A stretch of 64,000 bases of DNA from Methylobacterium sp. J-090 (GTDB taxonomy: Bacteria > Pseudomonadota > Alphaproteobacteria > Rhizobiales > Beijerinckiaceae). Shown here piece by piece: positions 1-7,514 of the stretch; positions within the stretch are counted from its first letter, which is position 1; every line of letters begins with the position of its first letter. Under the pieces are notes generated by a model. It was not told the DNA's origin. It ran no database searches and was given only the letters and a program-made list of their open reading frames with translations. Position numbers and translations under genes: made by a program. The stretch covers positions 277,514-341,513 of the forward strand of contig NZ_JAKSXV010000098.1 in NCBI RefSeq assembly GCF_022829345.1, in the 5' to 3' direction.

Positions 1-2
1 CG

Positions 3-602
3 ATGCCGCGTCCGCTCCTGACGACCGTCGCCATCCTCGCGCTCACCGCCGGCCTCGGTGCCTGCGCCTCGTCGCGACTCGACGGTCCGGCGAGCGGCCG
101 TGGCCCCGGTCCCCAGGCGGCCCTCGACACATCGGTGCCGGCGATGCCGTCGGCCCCCATCACCTCGGCGCCCCTGGCACCGCCGCCGGGCGCCGCCGCC
201 ACCCCCGTGGACGCGCCCCTCGGGGCCAATGTCGCCGTCGCCCCCGCGACTCCGGTCATCGCCCCCGAGCCGAGCGCGGCGGCGATCGCGCCACCGGCCC
301 CGCCGCCCGTCGTGGTGGCCACGGGCCGGTCCTCCGTGGTCGGCGCCTGGACGGCCAAGGACGCAACGGGCGCGAGCTGCAGGGTCTCCCTGTCGAGCGC
401 GCCGGCCCTCGACCTGTACAAGGCCAGTGCCGCCGCCTGCCCGAACAAGGACCTCGCCAAGGTCACGGCCTGGGATTATCGCGACGGCGAAGTCTACCTC
501 TACCAGCCCGGCGGCACCGTCACGGCCCGGCTGCGCCAGGGTGGCGGCGCCCTCGACGGCGCGCTGTCGAAGTCCGGCGCCTCCCTGGCGATGGTGCGCT
601 GA
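3..602 (+). CDS. AprI/Inh-type protease-inhibitor-domain lipoprotein
   Basis: This 199-residue protein looks like an exported lipoprotein. The N-terminus is a hydrophobic signal ending in LGAC, so Cys21 is the likely lipidated residue. Residues ~25-108 are a Pro/Ala-rich linker. The last ~90 residues (from GAWTAKD) resemble the small beta-barrel AprI/Inh metalloprotease-inhibitor domain, with two cysteines (SCRVS and AACPN) as expected for its disulphide. Family members inhibit serralysin-type metalloproteases in the periplasm. No such protease lies in the window, so the target is unknown and a plain envelope role is possible. The ATG is at the window edge, so upstream signals are not visible. 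Confidence 0.75.
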   Translation: MPRPLLTTVAILALTAGLGACASSRLDGPASGRGPGPQAALDTSVPAMPSAPITSAPLAPPPGAAATPVDAPLGANVAVAPATPVIAPEPSAAAIAPPAPPPVVVATGRSSVVGAWTAKDATGASCRVSLSSAPALDLYKASAAACPNKDLAKVTAWDYRDGEVYLYQPGGTVTARLRQGGGALDGALSKSGASLAMVR

Positions 603-639
603 GGGGCGGGACCGGTAGGACCTCCTTGGCCCAGGATGG

Positions 640-2394
640 CTAAGGGTTCACCCGCAGGCCGAGGAGCCAGGTGTTGGAGGTAAAGCTCGCCGTGGCGATC
701 GAACTCTCCACTTGTTGGTAGATGTAGCTGCCACGCAAGGAGAGCCACCGGTTGAAGCGATAGTCGAGGCGTGCCGTCGCGGAGAAACCGCGCTCCGAGA
801 TGTTCACCCGGTCGTAGTCGCTCGCCACGTAGGTGATCCCGCCGATGAGCGAGAGGTTGCGCAGCAGATCGTGCTGGACTTCCAGGGTGACGGCCTGGGT
901 CCGAACGCCGCCGGAGCCCGTCACGGCGGTCTCGACGACGCCCGCCGTGGCGTTGAGGCGGACGGTGGTCAGCGGGCTCGCCGTCCAGATGAGGGACGCG
1001 TTCATCACCGGCGCCGTGAGATCGCGCAGGGTCGGATCGTTGTAGGTGCGGTGCTGCAGGCCGGCCGAGACCTCGCCGGAGACGAAGCGGGTCAGCGCGA
1101 TGGTGGCGCCCGCCGAGAGGGTCAGTCCGTCGGAGTCGCGCCGCGTGCCGGATGTGTCGACGCGTCTATCGTAGACGCGCGTATCGGCGAGGACATCGAC
1201 GAAGGGCGTGAGGCTGGGCGAGACCTCGTAGCCGGCCCGCAATTGCAGCCCGTACTGGTTCAGGTTGCGGTCGCTTTGAGTGATCACGGTTCCGTCGCCG
1301 AGACGTGCATCCTCGAATTGCGAGCGATCGAGGAGGCCGCGCAGGGAGAGCTGCAGACGGTTGAACACCTCCGTGACGCCCACCGTGGTGCCGTAGCTCA
1401 TGACGAGCGGGCGCGTCGCCGACCCGACGTTGAGGTCGGGTGTGCCGGTGCGCTGGGTATCGATGAGGAAACGGCCCTCGACATCGATGCGCGTGTCTCG
1501 ATTGGCGTCGATCCTGAGGCGCGTCGCGCCGAGGCCGTTGGGCCGGCTCGCCGCTTGGTTGTCGGGGTAGTCGAGATAGGCCCCGCGCAACTCGCCGCTG
1601 AGCTCGCTCGCCGACCAGTCGCTGCGGAAGGTCAGATCCGCTTCCGTGCGCAGGGCCACCGAAGGCTTGGCCGCCAGACGGGTGATCTGCTCCGGATTGG
1701 TGTCGTAGCCGATGCTCTGCTGGAAGCTCGGCAGGAAGGTGAAGGTCCCGAGCTTGATTCCGAGCGGCGCGTAGGCCTGATCCACGGCGAGGGGCTGGCG
1801 CAGGCTCCCGCCGAACAGGAACCCCGGCGTCTGGATGCCGGCGAGGGGCAGCAGGGTCGGCAGGGGGACGCCGACCACGGCGGTGCGGACCACCGGGGTC
1901 AGCCGCAGGTCGGTGGGCGAGGACTGCGTGATCTGACGCGTAACCCGGGTGGTGGCTGTGCCGAAGCGGCGTGCCGGCGCCGCGCGCCGTCGCAGGATGG
2001 GACCGAGTGCACGGTTGTTGGGGCCGGACGAGGCGCGGAATGCAGTGGACGCACGGGTCGGGCTCGGGAGCCCGGCACCCGATTCTCCGCTGGGCGTATC
2101 GCCGCTCGCGGGCAGGCCCGCTCCGGTATCCACGGCGCCGTCCCGGGTGGGACGCAACGGCGGGGTGTCGCCGCTCGTCGCATCGGCGAGGGGATCGGCC
2201 TGGGTGGTGGTCCCGAAACTCGGGGCCTGACTGCGCTGGGTCTGCGACGGGCCGAGGCCTTGGCCTGGAAACTGGCCTTGAACCTGTGATTGCACCTGCG
2301 CCGCCGCCGTGTCCGGCAGGAGAAGGGCGGCCGTCAGGGCGAGGCCGCCGAGGCTCCGATTCCGCCACTCACCCGTCGGCCGCACACGCATCAC
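640..2394 (-). CDS. Outer-membrane beta-barrel protein (BBP2-like)
   Basis: This 584-residue protein has a signal peptide ending near AAAQ (residue ~32). A Gln/Ser/Pro-rich, probably disordered region follows to ~195. The remainder consists of alternating strands typical of an outer-membrane barrel. The segment LGTFTFLPSFQQSIGYDTNP is characteristic of the putative beta-barrel porin 2 family, often found with exopolysaccharide functions in rhizobia and relatives. The C-terminus ends in RVNP rather than an aromatic residue. The start is GTG at 2394 followed directly by ATG at 2391; an AAGGAC ribosome site (2404-2409) is spaced better for the GTG. Its substrate is unknown. Confidence 0.75.
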   Translation of the reverse strand: MMRVRPTGEWRNRSLGGLALTAALLLPDTAAAQVQSQVQGQFPGQGLGPSQTQRSQAPSFGTTTQADPLADATSGDTPPLRPTRDGAVDTGAGLPASGDTPSGESGAGLPSPTRASTAFRASSGPNNRALGPILRRRAAPARRFGTATTRVTRQITQSSPTDLRLTPVVRTAVVGVPLPTLLPLAGIQTPGFLFGGSLRQPLAVDQAYAPLGIKLGTFTFLPSFQQSIGYDTNPEQITRLAAKPSVALRTEADLTFRSDWSASELSGELRGAYLDYPDNQAASRPNGLGATRLRIDANRDTRIDVEGRFLIDTQRTGTPDLNVGSATRPLVMSYGTTVGVTEVFNRLQLSLRGLLDRSQFEDARLGDGTVITQSDRNLNQYGLQLRAGYEVSPSLTPFVDVLADTRVYDRRVDTSGTRRDSDGLTLSAGATIALTRFVSGEVSAGLQHRTYNDPTLRDLTAPVMNASLIWTASPLTTVRLNATAGVVETAVTGSGGVRTQAVTLEVQHDLLRNLSLIGGITYVASDYDRVNISERGFSATARLDYRFNRWLSLRGSYIYQQVESSIATASFTSNTWLLGLRVNP

Positions 2395-2423
2395 GGACCT
2401 GTTGTCCTTCGCAAGGGAGGCGC

Positions 2424-2451
2424 GGCGCCCCGGGGCGCCCCCGAGGGGCGC
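2424..2451. repeat. Overlapping GC palindromes in the OMP leader
   Basis: The 16 bases 2424-2439 form a perfect palindrome (GGCGCCCC then its complement). A second hairpin, GCGCCCC-CGA-GGGGCGC, overlaps it at 2435-2451. They lie 30-57 bases upstream of the outer-membrane gene's start and could form alternative structures in its leader. The rest of the 280-base divergent gap to kdsD shows no clear motif. Confidence 0.4.
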
Positions 2452-2674
2452 TGGACACCCCGGACTCGGGGAACAAGCCGCCGGGCAAGCGGCGGATCAT
2501 GGTTAAGATCGGTACAACCGGCAGGGTTAATGCGCCGTCAACGGACGCGCGGGCGGCCCCCGCCGGGGTCGCCGTGCGACCACATTCCCACGCCATAGGC
2601 GCACCATCGCCCGCGCCATGGGCGCGTCAGACGAGTTCGAGCAGGCGCGGAATCACACGAGGAGACGGGGCGGA

Positions 2675-3712
2675 ATGGCTCGAGCGAACACGGCCCTGGA
2701 CGGCGCGGCACGCGACACGGCCTCCGATCCGACACCGGCCGTCGCCTCGGCCCTGCGCACCATCGGAACCGAGCGCGACGGCCTCGCCTGCCTCATGGAG
2801 GCCATCGGCAGCGGTGTGGGGGGGAACGACCTCGGAGAAGCCTTCACGGCGGCGGTGGCGCATCTCAGCCGCGCCCGGGGCCGTGCGATCCTCACGGGCA
2901 TGGGCAAGTCCGGCCATATCGGCCGCAAGATCGCCGCCACCTTCGCGTCCACCGGGACCCCGGCCCTCTACGTCCACCCGGCGGAGGCGAGCCACGGCGA
3001 CCTCGGCATGATCCAGCCCGAGGACGTGGTGGTGGCGCTGTCCTGGTCGGGCGAGACCACGGAACTCGCCGACATCATCGGCTATGCCCGCCGCTACCGG
3101 GTCGGCCTCATCGCCATCACGGCCAATCCGGGCTCGACCCTGGGACGCGAGGCCGATGTCTGCCTGACCCTACCGAAGGCCCGCGAGGCCTGCCCCAACG
3201 GCCTCGCCCCCACCACCTCGACGGCCATGCAGCTGGCGCTGGGCGACGCCCTGGCCGTCGCGCTCCTCGAAGCGCGCGGTTTCTCGGCTCGGGAATTTGG
3301 GATCTACCATCCGGGCGGGCGCCTCGGCGCGTCGCTCCGTCAGGTCCGCGAGGTGATGCATACGGGCGAGCGCCTGCCCGTGGTCGCGCGCGGCACGCCC
3401 ATGCGGGCGGCCATCCGCGAGATCGACGCCAAGGGCTTCGGCTCCGTGCTGGTGGTGGAGGCGGACGGGCGCCTCGCCGGCATCGTCACCGACGGGGATC
3501 TCCGCCGCAACGTCTTCCGCAGCGACCTCGACAGCCTCGCCGTCGAGGCCCTGATGAGCGGCACGCCCCGCACGGTGGTGCCGGAAACACTGCTGGCGAA
3601 GGCCCTGGAGATCCAGGAATCCATGAAGATCACCACCCTGGTGGTGATCGAGGACGGCCGCCCCGTGGGCCTCGTCCACTACCACGACCTCCTGCGCGCC
3701 GGCGTCGCCTGA
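2675..3712 (+). CDS. kdsD: Arabinose-5-phosphate isomerase (KpsF/GutQ family)
   Basis: This enzyme converts ribulose 5-phosphate to arabinose 5-phosphate, the first step towards the Kdo sugar of lipopolysaccharide. An N-terminal SIS sugar-isomerase domain (~residues 45-180) contains the nucleotide-like loop TGMGKSGHIGRK and the segment CPNGLAPTTST. Two CBS domains follow (~215-340; EVMHTGERLPVV and VEALMSGTPRTVV). The 345-residue length is normal for the family. I chose the ATG at 2675 because GAGGAG (2659-2664) sits ten bases upstream; an in-frame start 57 bases earlier lacks such a site. It stands alone here, divergent from the outer-membrane protein gene. Confidence 0.92.
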   Translation: MARANTALDGAARDTASDPTPAVASALRTIGTERDGLACLMEAIGSGVGGNDLGEAFTAAVAHLSRARGRAILTGMGKSGHIGRKIAATFASTGTPALYVHPAEASHGDLGMIQPEDVVVALSWSGETTELADIIGYARRYRVGLIAITANPGSTLGREADVCLTLPKAREACPNGLAPTTSTAMQLALGDALAVALLEARGFSAREFGIYHPGGRLGASLRQVREVMHTGERLPVVARGTPMRAAIREIDAKGFGSVLVVEADGRLAGIVTDGDLRRNVFRSDLDSLAVEALMSGTPRTVVPETLLAKALEIQESMKITTLVVIEDGRPVGLVHYHDLLRAGVA

Positions 3713-3780
3713 GGTCATACCCAATCCGCTTGATCCCTCCGGGATGACGGATTCGGGCTGCGCTCAGGCGCCATGCCGTC

Positions 3781-4893
3781 TCAGGGGCGCCCGAGCCAGC
3801 GCCCGATCCGCGCCGTGAGCGGACCGCGCCCGGCCCGGCGCCGGGCAATGTCCCGTTCGACGTCGAGGGCCTCGAGTCCGTCGAAATCCGCCGCCCGGCG
3901 CACCAGTTCCGCCGCCACCCCCTCGGGATCGGGCACGGACCAGCCGAAGTGGAACCCTTCGTCCGGGCCGGATTGGCTGCCGGCGGGATGGTAGTAGCGT
4001 CCCCGCGTGCCATTGAGGCCGTCGAGAAGAGGAAAGTTCGCGTTGAGGTGCGGCGCCCAGTTCAGGCCGAGGATGCGCCGGCCGGGCGCGGCGAAGGCCG
4101 CCGTGTGGAAGGCGGACCCCGTCGTGCCCATCACCACCCGGCGTTCCGAGAACAGGCGCACGAGGTCCGGCAGTTCGAGAGTCTCCGGATAGACGATGTC
4201 GACACCGCGCCGGGCAAGGGCGGCTTCGAGGTCCGGTTCGTTGCGCAGGCGCGAGATGCCAGAGGCGAGGCGCGTCTTCGACAGGTAGGCCGGTCGCGCA
4301 ACGCCATCGACCGCCACGCCCGACCAGAACGGGCGCCCGATGGTCCGCACGAGGTCGGCATGGACCGCGTGGGCGAACGCCTGCTCTACGAGGCTCGGCT
4401 CCGGCAGGACGAGGTACGGAATGCGGGTGGGTCGATCGAACCGCACCACGTCGTCGGGCGTCAGGCCGAAACCCGCGAGGATCGGCGCCAGGAAGGGTAG
4501 GGCGGTGGGGTCCGCATCACCCTGGTAGAGCAGGCGCGGCGGCGGGCCGTGCCAATCGAGGAGGGGCCACAGGCGCCCGAGCGTGCCGACGAGGAAATGC
4601 CCGTAATGGGTCGCCAGCGGCCCGAGATAGAGGTGCGGGATTGCTTCGGCACGCGCCACCGGGCCTTCACCGGCGACATCCGGAGAGTTGCCGTCCAGAT
4701 GCGTGCCGTCGGAGTGCGTGCCGTCCGGCGCGGCCGGGGTCCGGGGCGCGGTGCCGATCGCGGGTCGGTAGACCGCGTCGGTCACGACGCGAAGGGCCGG
4801 CGGAGCGGCGATGCGGTCGGTCCGCCCCCACACCACCCGGCAGCGTTCCAGAAGATCGGTCACGACACGCCTCGTTCCCCGGACAGGTTCCAT
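3781..4893 (-). CDS. Glycosyltransferase family 61 protein
   Basis: This protein of about 370 residues resembles the DUF563/GT61 family of sugar transferases, which act in polysaccharide or glycan assembly. Typical segments are ATHYGHFLVGTLGRLWPLLD (an HFLVGTLGRLWPL-like block), YLSKTRLASGISRLRNE and VMGTTGSAFHTAAFA. The last has the shape of the conserved GS(A)FH block near the donor site. The frame stays open far upstream, but that part is the complement of mutL and is not credible; the ATG at 4893 is the best start. No other polysaccharide genes are adjacent, so the acceptor is unknown. Confidence 0.75.
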   Translation of the reverse strand: MEPVRGTRRVVTDLLERCRVVWGRTDRIAAPPALRVVTDAVYRPAIGTAPRTPAAPDGTHSDGTHLDGNSPDVAGEGPVARAEAIPHLYLGPLATHYGHFLVGTLGRLWPLLDWHGPPPRLLYQGDADPTALPFLAPILAGFGLTPDDVVRFDRPTRIPYLVLPEPSLVEQAFAHAVHADLVRTIGRPFWSGVAVDGVARPAYLSKTRLASGISRLRNEPDLEAALARRGVDIVYPETLELPDLVRLFSERRVVMGTTGSAFHTAAFAAPGRRILGLNWAPHLNANFPLLDGLNGTRGRYYHPAGSQSGPDEGFHFGWSVPDPEGVAAELVRRAADFDGLEALDVERDIARRRAGRGPLTARIGRWLGRP

Positions 4894-4972
4894 CCCGTTG
4901 CGGGCGGGATGACGCGCAGGGACCCCGGCCGCTCGCCTTCCGGCGGCGCGAAGGCGGTCGTATAGTCCGGGC

Positions 4973-6952
4973 ATGCCGCCCGCGCCATCCCGTTCCCCCG
5001 CCCCGGTCCGCCGCCTCGATCCGATCCTCGTCGATCGCATCGCGGCCGGCGAGGTGGTGGAGCGCCCGGCCTCCGCCGTGAAGGAGCTCGTGGAGAACGC
5101 CATCGATGCCGGCGCGCGGAGCATCGAGATCACCGTCGAGGGCGGAGGCCGTCGCCTGATCCGCGTCGTCGACGACGGCGCCGGCATGGACGCCGACGAC
5201 CTCGCCCTCGCGGTGGAGCGCCACGCCACCTCGAAGCTGCCGGGCGGCGACCTCACCCGGATCGACACCCTCGGCTTTCGCGGCGAGGCCCTGCCGTCCA
5301 TCGGCGCCGTGGCGCGGCTGACCCTGACGAGCCGCACGGCGGAGGGCGAGACCGGCCACAGCCTCACGGTGGATGCCGGAATCCGGGGCGCGGTGCGCCC
5401 GGCCCCGAGCCCGCGCGGCACCCGCATCGAGGTCGCCGACCTGTTCTCGGCCACACCGGCCCGCCTCAAGTTCCTCAAGTCTGACCGGGCCGAGACGGCG
5501 GCCATCGCCGATGGCCTCCGGCGCCTCGCCGTGGCAGAGCCCGGCATCCGCCTCGTGCTGCGCTCCGAGGGCGGCAATCCCCTGGTGTTTCCGGCCGAGA
5601 GCGAGGGCGGCGCGGCCGCGCTGCTCCGACGTCTGACGGCGGTGCTCGGGCCTGATTTCGGCGCCAACGCGACGCCCCTCGACATGGCGCGGGAAGGCTT
5701 CGCCCTGTCGGGCCATGTCGGCTTGCCGAGCTATCACCGCGGCAACGCCAACCAAATCCATTTCACGGTGAACGGGCGCCCGGTGCGCGACCGCCTCCTG
5801 CTCGGCGCCGTGCGCGGCGCCTACGCGGACACCATGAGCTCGGATCGCCACCCCGTGCTCGCCCTGTCGATCACCTGCGATCCGGCCTTCGTCGACGTCA
5901 ACGTCCACCCGGCCAAGACGGAGGTGCGATTCCGCGACGCGTCCCTCGTGCGCGGGCTCATCGTCAGCGCGATCCACGAGGCCCTGCGCCGGGCCGGCGC
6001 TCGCACAGCGACCACCACCGCCGCCCGGACCCTGGAGGCCCTGCGGGCGGAGATTTTGCCCCCAGGGGGCCAAGCCGCTTTCGCGATGGCGGATGGGGGC
6101 CGCCCGATGCAGGCCCACACAGGGTGGGGAGGGCGGCCTTCAACGACGGCGCCCCTGCCGCGCGGCCTGCCCTCGTTTGGCGCGCCGGGGCGTTTCCCCA
6201 CGGTACGGAACGGCTTCGACGAGGCGCCCCAGGCCGCCTTCACCCACGATTTCGCTCCGCCCGGCGCTGATTTTCGTGATGCTGCCGACCTGCGCCCGGC
6301 GAGCGACACCCGCGACGACGACACCGAGGCGGCCGGCGAGCATCCCCTCGGGGCGGCACGGGCCCAGCTCCACGAAACCTACATCGTCGCCCAGACCCGG
6401 GACGGACTCGTCCTCGTCGACCAGCACGCGGCGCACGAGCGCCTCGTCTACGAGCGCCTGAAACGGGAGCGCGCGGCGGGCGGCATCGCCCGCCAGGGCC
6501 TGCTGATCCCCGACGTGGTCGAGATGGCCCCGGACGATGCCGCGCGCCTCCTCGACGCCGCGGCGGATCTCGATCGCCTCGGGCTCAGCCTCGAAGCCTT
6601 CGGCCCCGGCGCAGTGCTGGTCCGCGAGGTACCCGCGGCGCTGGCCGGCGCGTCGACCCGCACCCTCGTCATCGACATCCTCGACGCTCTGGCGGGCAGT
6701 GGACTGGAAGAGGGCGGCCTCGACGGCACCGAGTCGGGCGGCGGCCCCCTGAGCCGGCGCCTCGACGCGATCCTGTCGCGGATGAGCTGCCACGGCTCGA
6801 TCCGCGCCGGCCGGCGCCTGCGCCCGGAGGAAATGAACGCGCTCCTGCGCGAGATGGAGGCGACGCCCCTGTCGGGCACGTGCAACCACGGCCGCCCGAC
6901 CTTCGTCGCCCTGAAGCTCGCCGATATCGAGCGGCTGTTCGGACGGCGCTGA
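4973..6952 (+). CDS. mutL: DNA mismatch repair protein MutL (endonuclease type)
   Basis: This 659-residue MutL couples mismatch recognition by MutS to strand removal. The N-terminal GHKL ATPase is complete: AAGEVVERPASAVKELVENA (Bergerat helix), DDGAGMD, and GFRGEALPSIGAV. A variable linker spans ~340-440. The C-terminal domain carries DQHAAHERLVYE, an exact match to the DQHA(X)2E(X)4E metal-binding nicking motif, along with SCHGSIRAG and CNHGRP. It should therefore be an active nicking MutL, as in bacteria lacking MutH. The gene is divergent from the GT61 gene and convergent with rsmD, with a gap of four bases. Confidence 0.97.
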   Translation: MPPAPSRSPAPVRRLDPILVDRIAAGEVVERPASAVKELVENAIDAGARSIEITVEGGGRRLIRVVDDGAGMDADDLALAVERHATSKLPGGDLTRIDTLGFRGEALPSIGAVARLTLTSRTAEGETGHSLTVDAGIRGAVRPAPSPRGTRIEVADLFSATPARLKFLKSDRAETAAIADGLRRLAVAEPGIRLVLRSEGGNPLVFPAESEGGAAALLRRLTAVLGPDFGANATPLDMAREGFALSGHVGLPSYHRGNANQIHFTVNGRPVRDRLLLGAVRGAYADTMSSDRHPVLALSITCDPAFVDVNVHPAKTEVRFRDASLVRGLIVSAIHEALRRAGARTATTTAARTLEALRAEILPPGGQAAFAMADGGRPMQAHTGWGGRPSTTAPLPRGLPSFGAPGRFPTVRNGFDEAPQAAFTHDFAPPGADFRDAADLRPASDTRDDDTEAAGEHPLGAARAQLHETYIVAQTRDGLVLVDQHAAHERLVYERLKRERAAGGIARQGLLIPDVVEMAPDDAARLLDAAADLDRLGLSLEAFGPGAVLVREVPAALAGASTRTLVIDILDALAGSGLEEGGLDGTESGGGPLSRRLDAILSRMSCHGSIRAGRRLRPEEMNALLREMEATPLSGTCNHGRPTFVALKLADIERLFGRR

Positions 6953-6956
6953 ACGC

Positions 6957-7514
6957 TCAGCCCGTGAAGCGAACGAAGGCCACGGCGGTGTCGCCGTAGA
7001 CCCGGCGCTCCAGCTCCGAAAAGCCCGGCGGCGGCGCGACGGTGACGCTCGCCGTCTCCTCCACCACCACCAGGGCGCCGGGCACGAGCCAGCCGCCGGA
7101 GGCCGCCGAGGCGAGGGCCGCCGGGGCGAGGTCGCGTCCGTAGGGGGGATCGCAGAAGACGAGGCCGAAGGTGCCGCTAGTGCCGACCGGCCCGAGGCGG
7201 GTGGCGTCGCGGCGGAACAGGCGCGTCCGCCCCTCGGCCCCGAACGCCTCGATGTTCTCGCGAATCAGGCCGCGCGCCTCGCCCCCCTCGTCGACGAGGA
7301 GCGCGTAGGCGGCGCCGCGCGACAGGGCCTCGAAGCTGAGGGCGCCCGTGCCGGCGAAGAGATCGAGGACGCGGGCACCCACGACCGCGTCGTCATAGGC
7401 GTGCGCAAGGACGTTGAACACGGCCTCGCGCAGGCGGTCGGAGGTCGGGCGGATCGCGTCGGTCTTCGGGGTGGCGAGCCGGCGACCGCGCTGGTCGCCG
7501 CCGACGATCCTCAC
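6957..7514 (-). CDS. rsmD: 16S rRNA (guanine966-N2)-methyltransferase
   Basis: RsmD methylates G966 of 16S rRNA using S-adenosylmethionine. The 185-residue protein begins with the family signature MRIVGGDQRGRRL and RPTSDRLREAVFNVL. It then shows the SAM-binding loop VLDLFAGTGALSFEALSRGA and the catalytic DPPY motif (VFCDPPYGRD). The start is a GTG at 7514 overlapping the rluB stop in a GTGA arrangement, so the two rRNA-modification genes are translationally coupled. The rluB-rsmD order is common in alphaproteobacteria. Confidence 0.95.
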   Translation of the reverse strand: MRIVGGDQRGRRLATPKTDAIRPTSDRLREAVFNVLAHAYDDAVVGARVLDLFAGTGALSFEALSRGAAYALLVDEGGEARGLIRENIEAFGAEGRTRLFRRDATRLGPVGTSGTFGLVFCDPPYGRDLAPAALASAASGGWLVPGALVVVEETASVTVAPPPGFSELERRVYGDTAVAFVRFTG

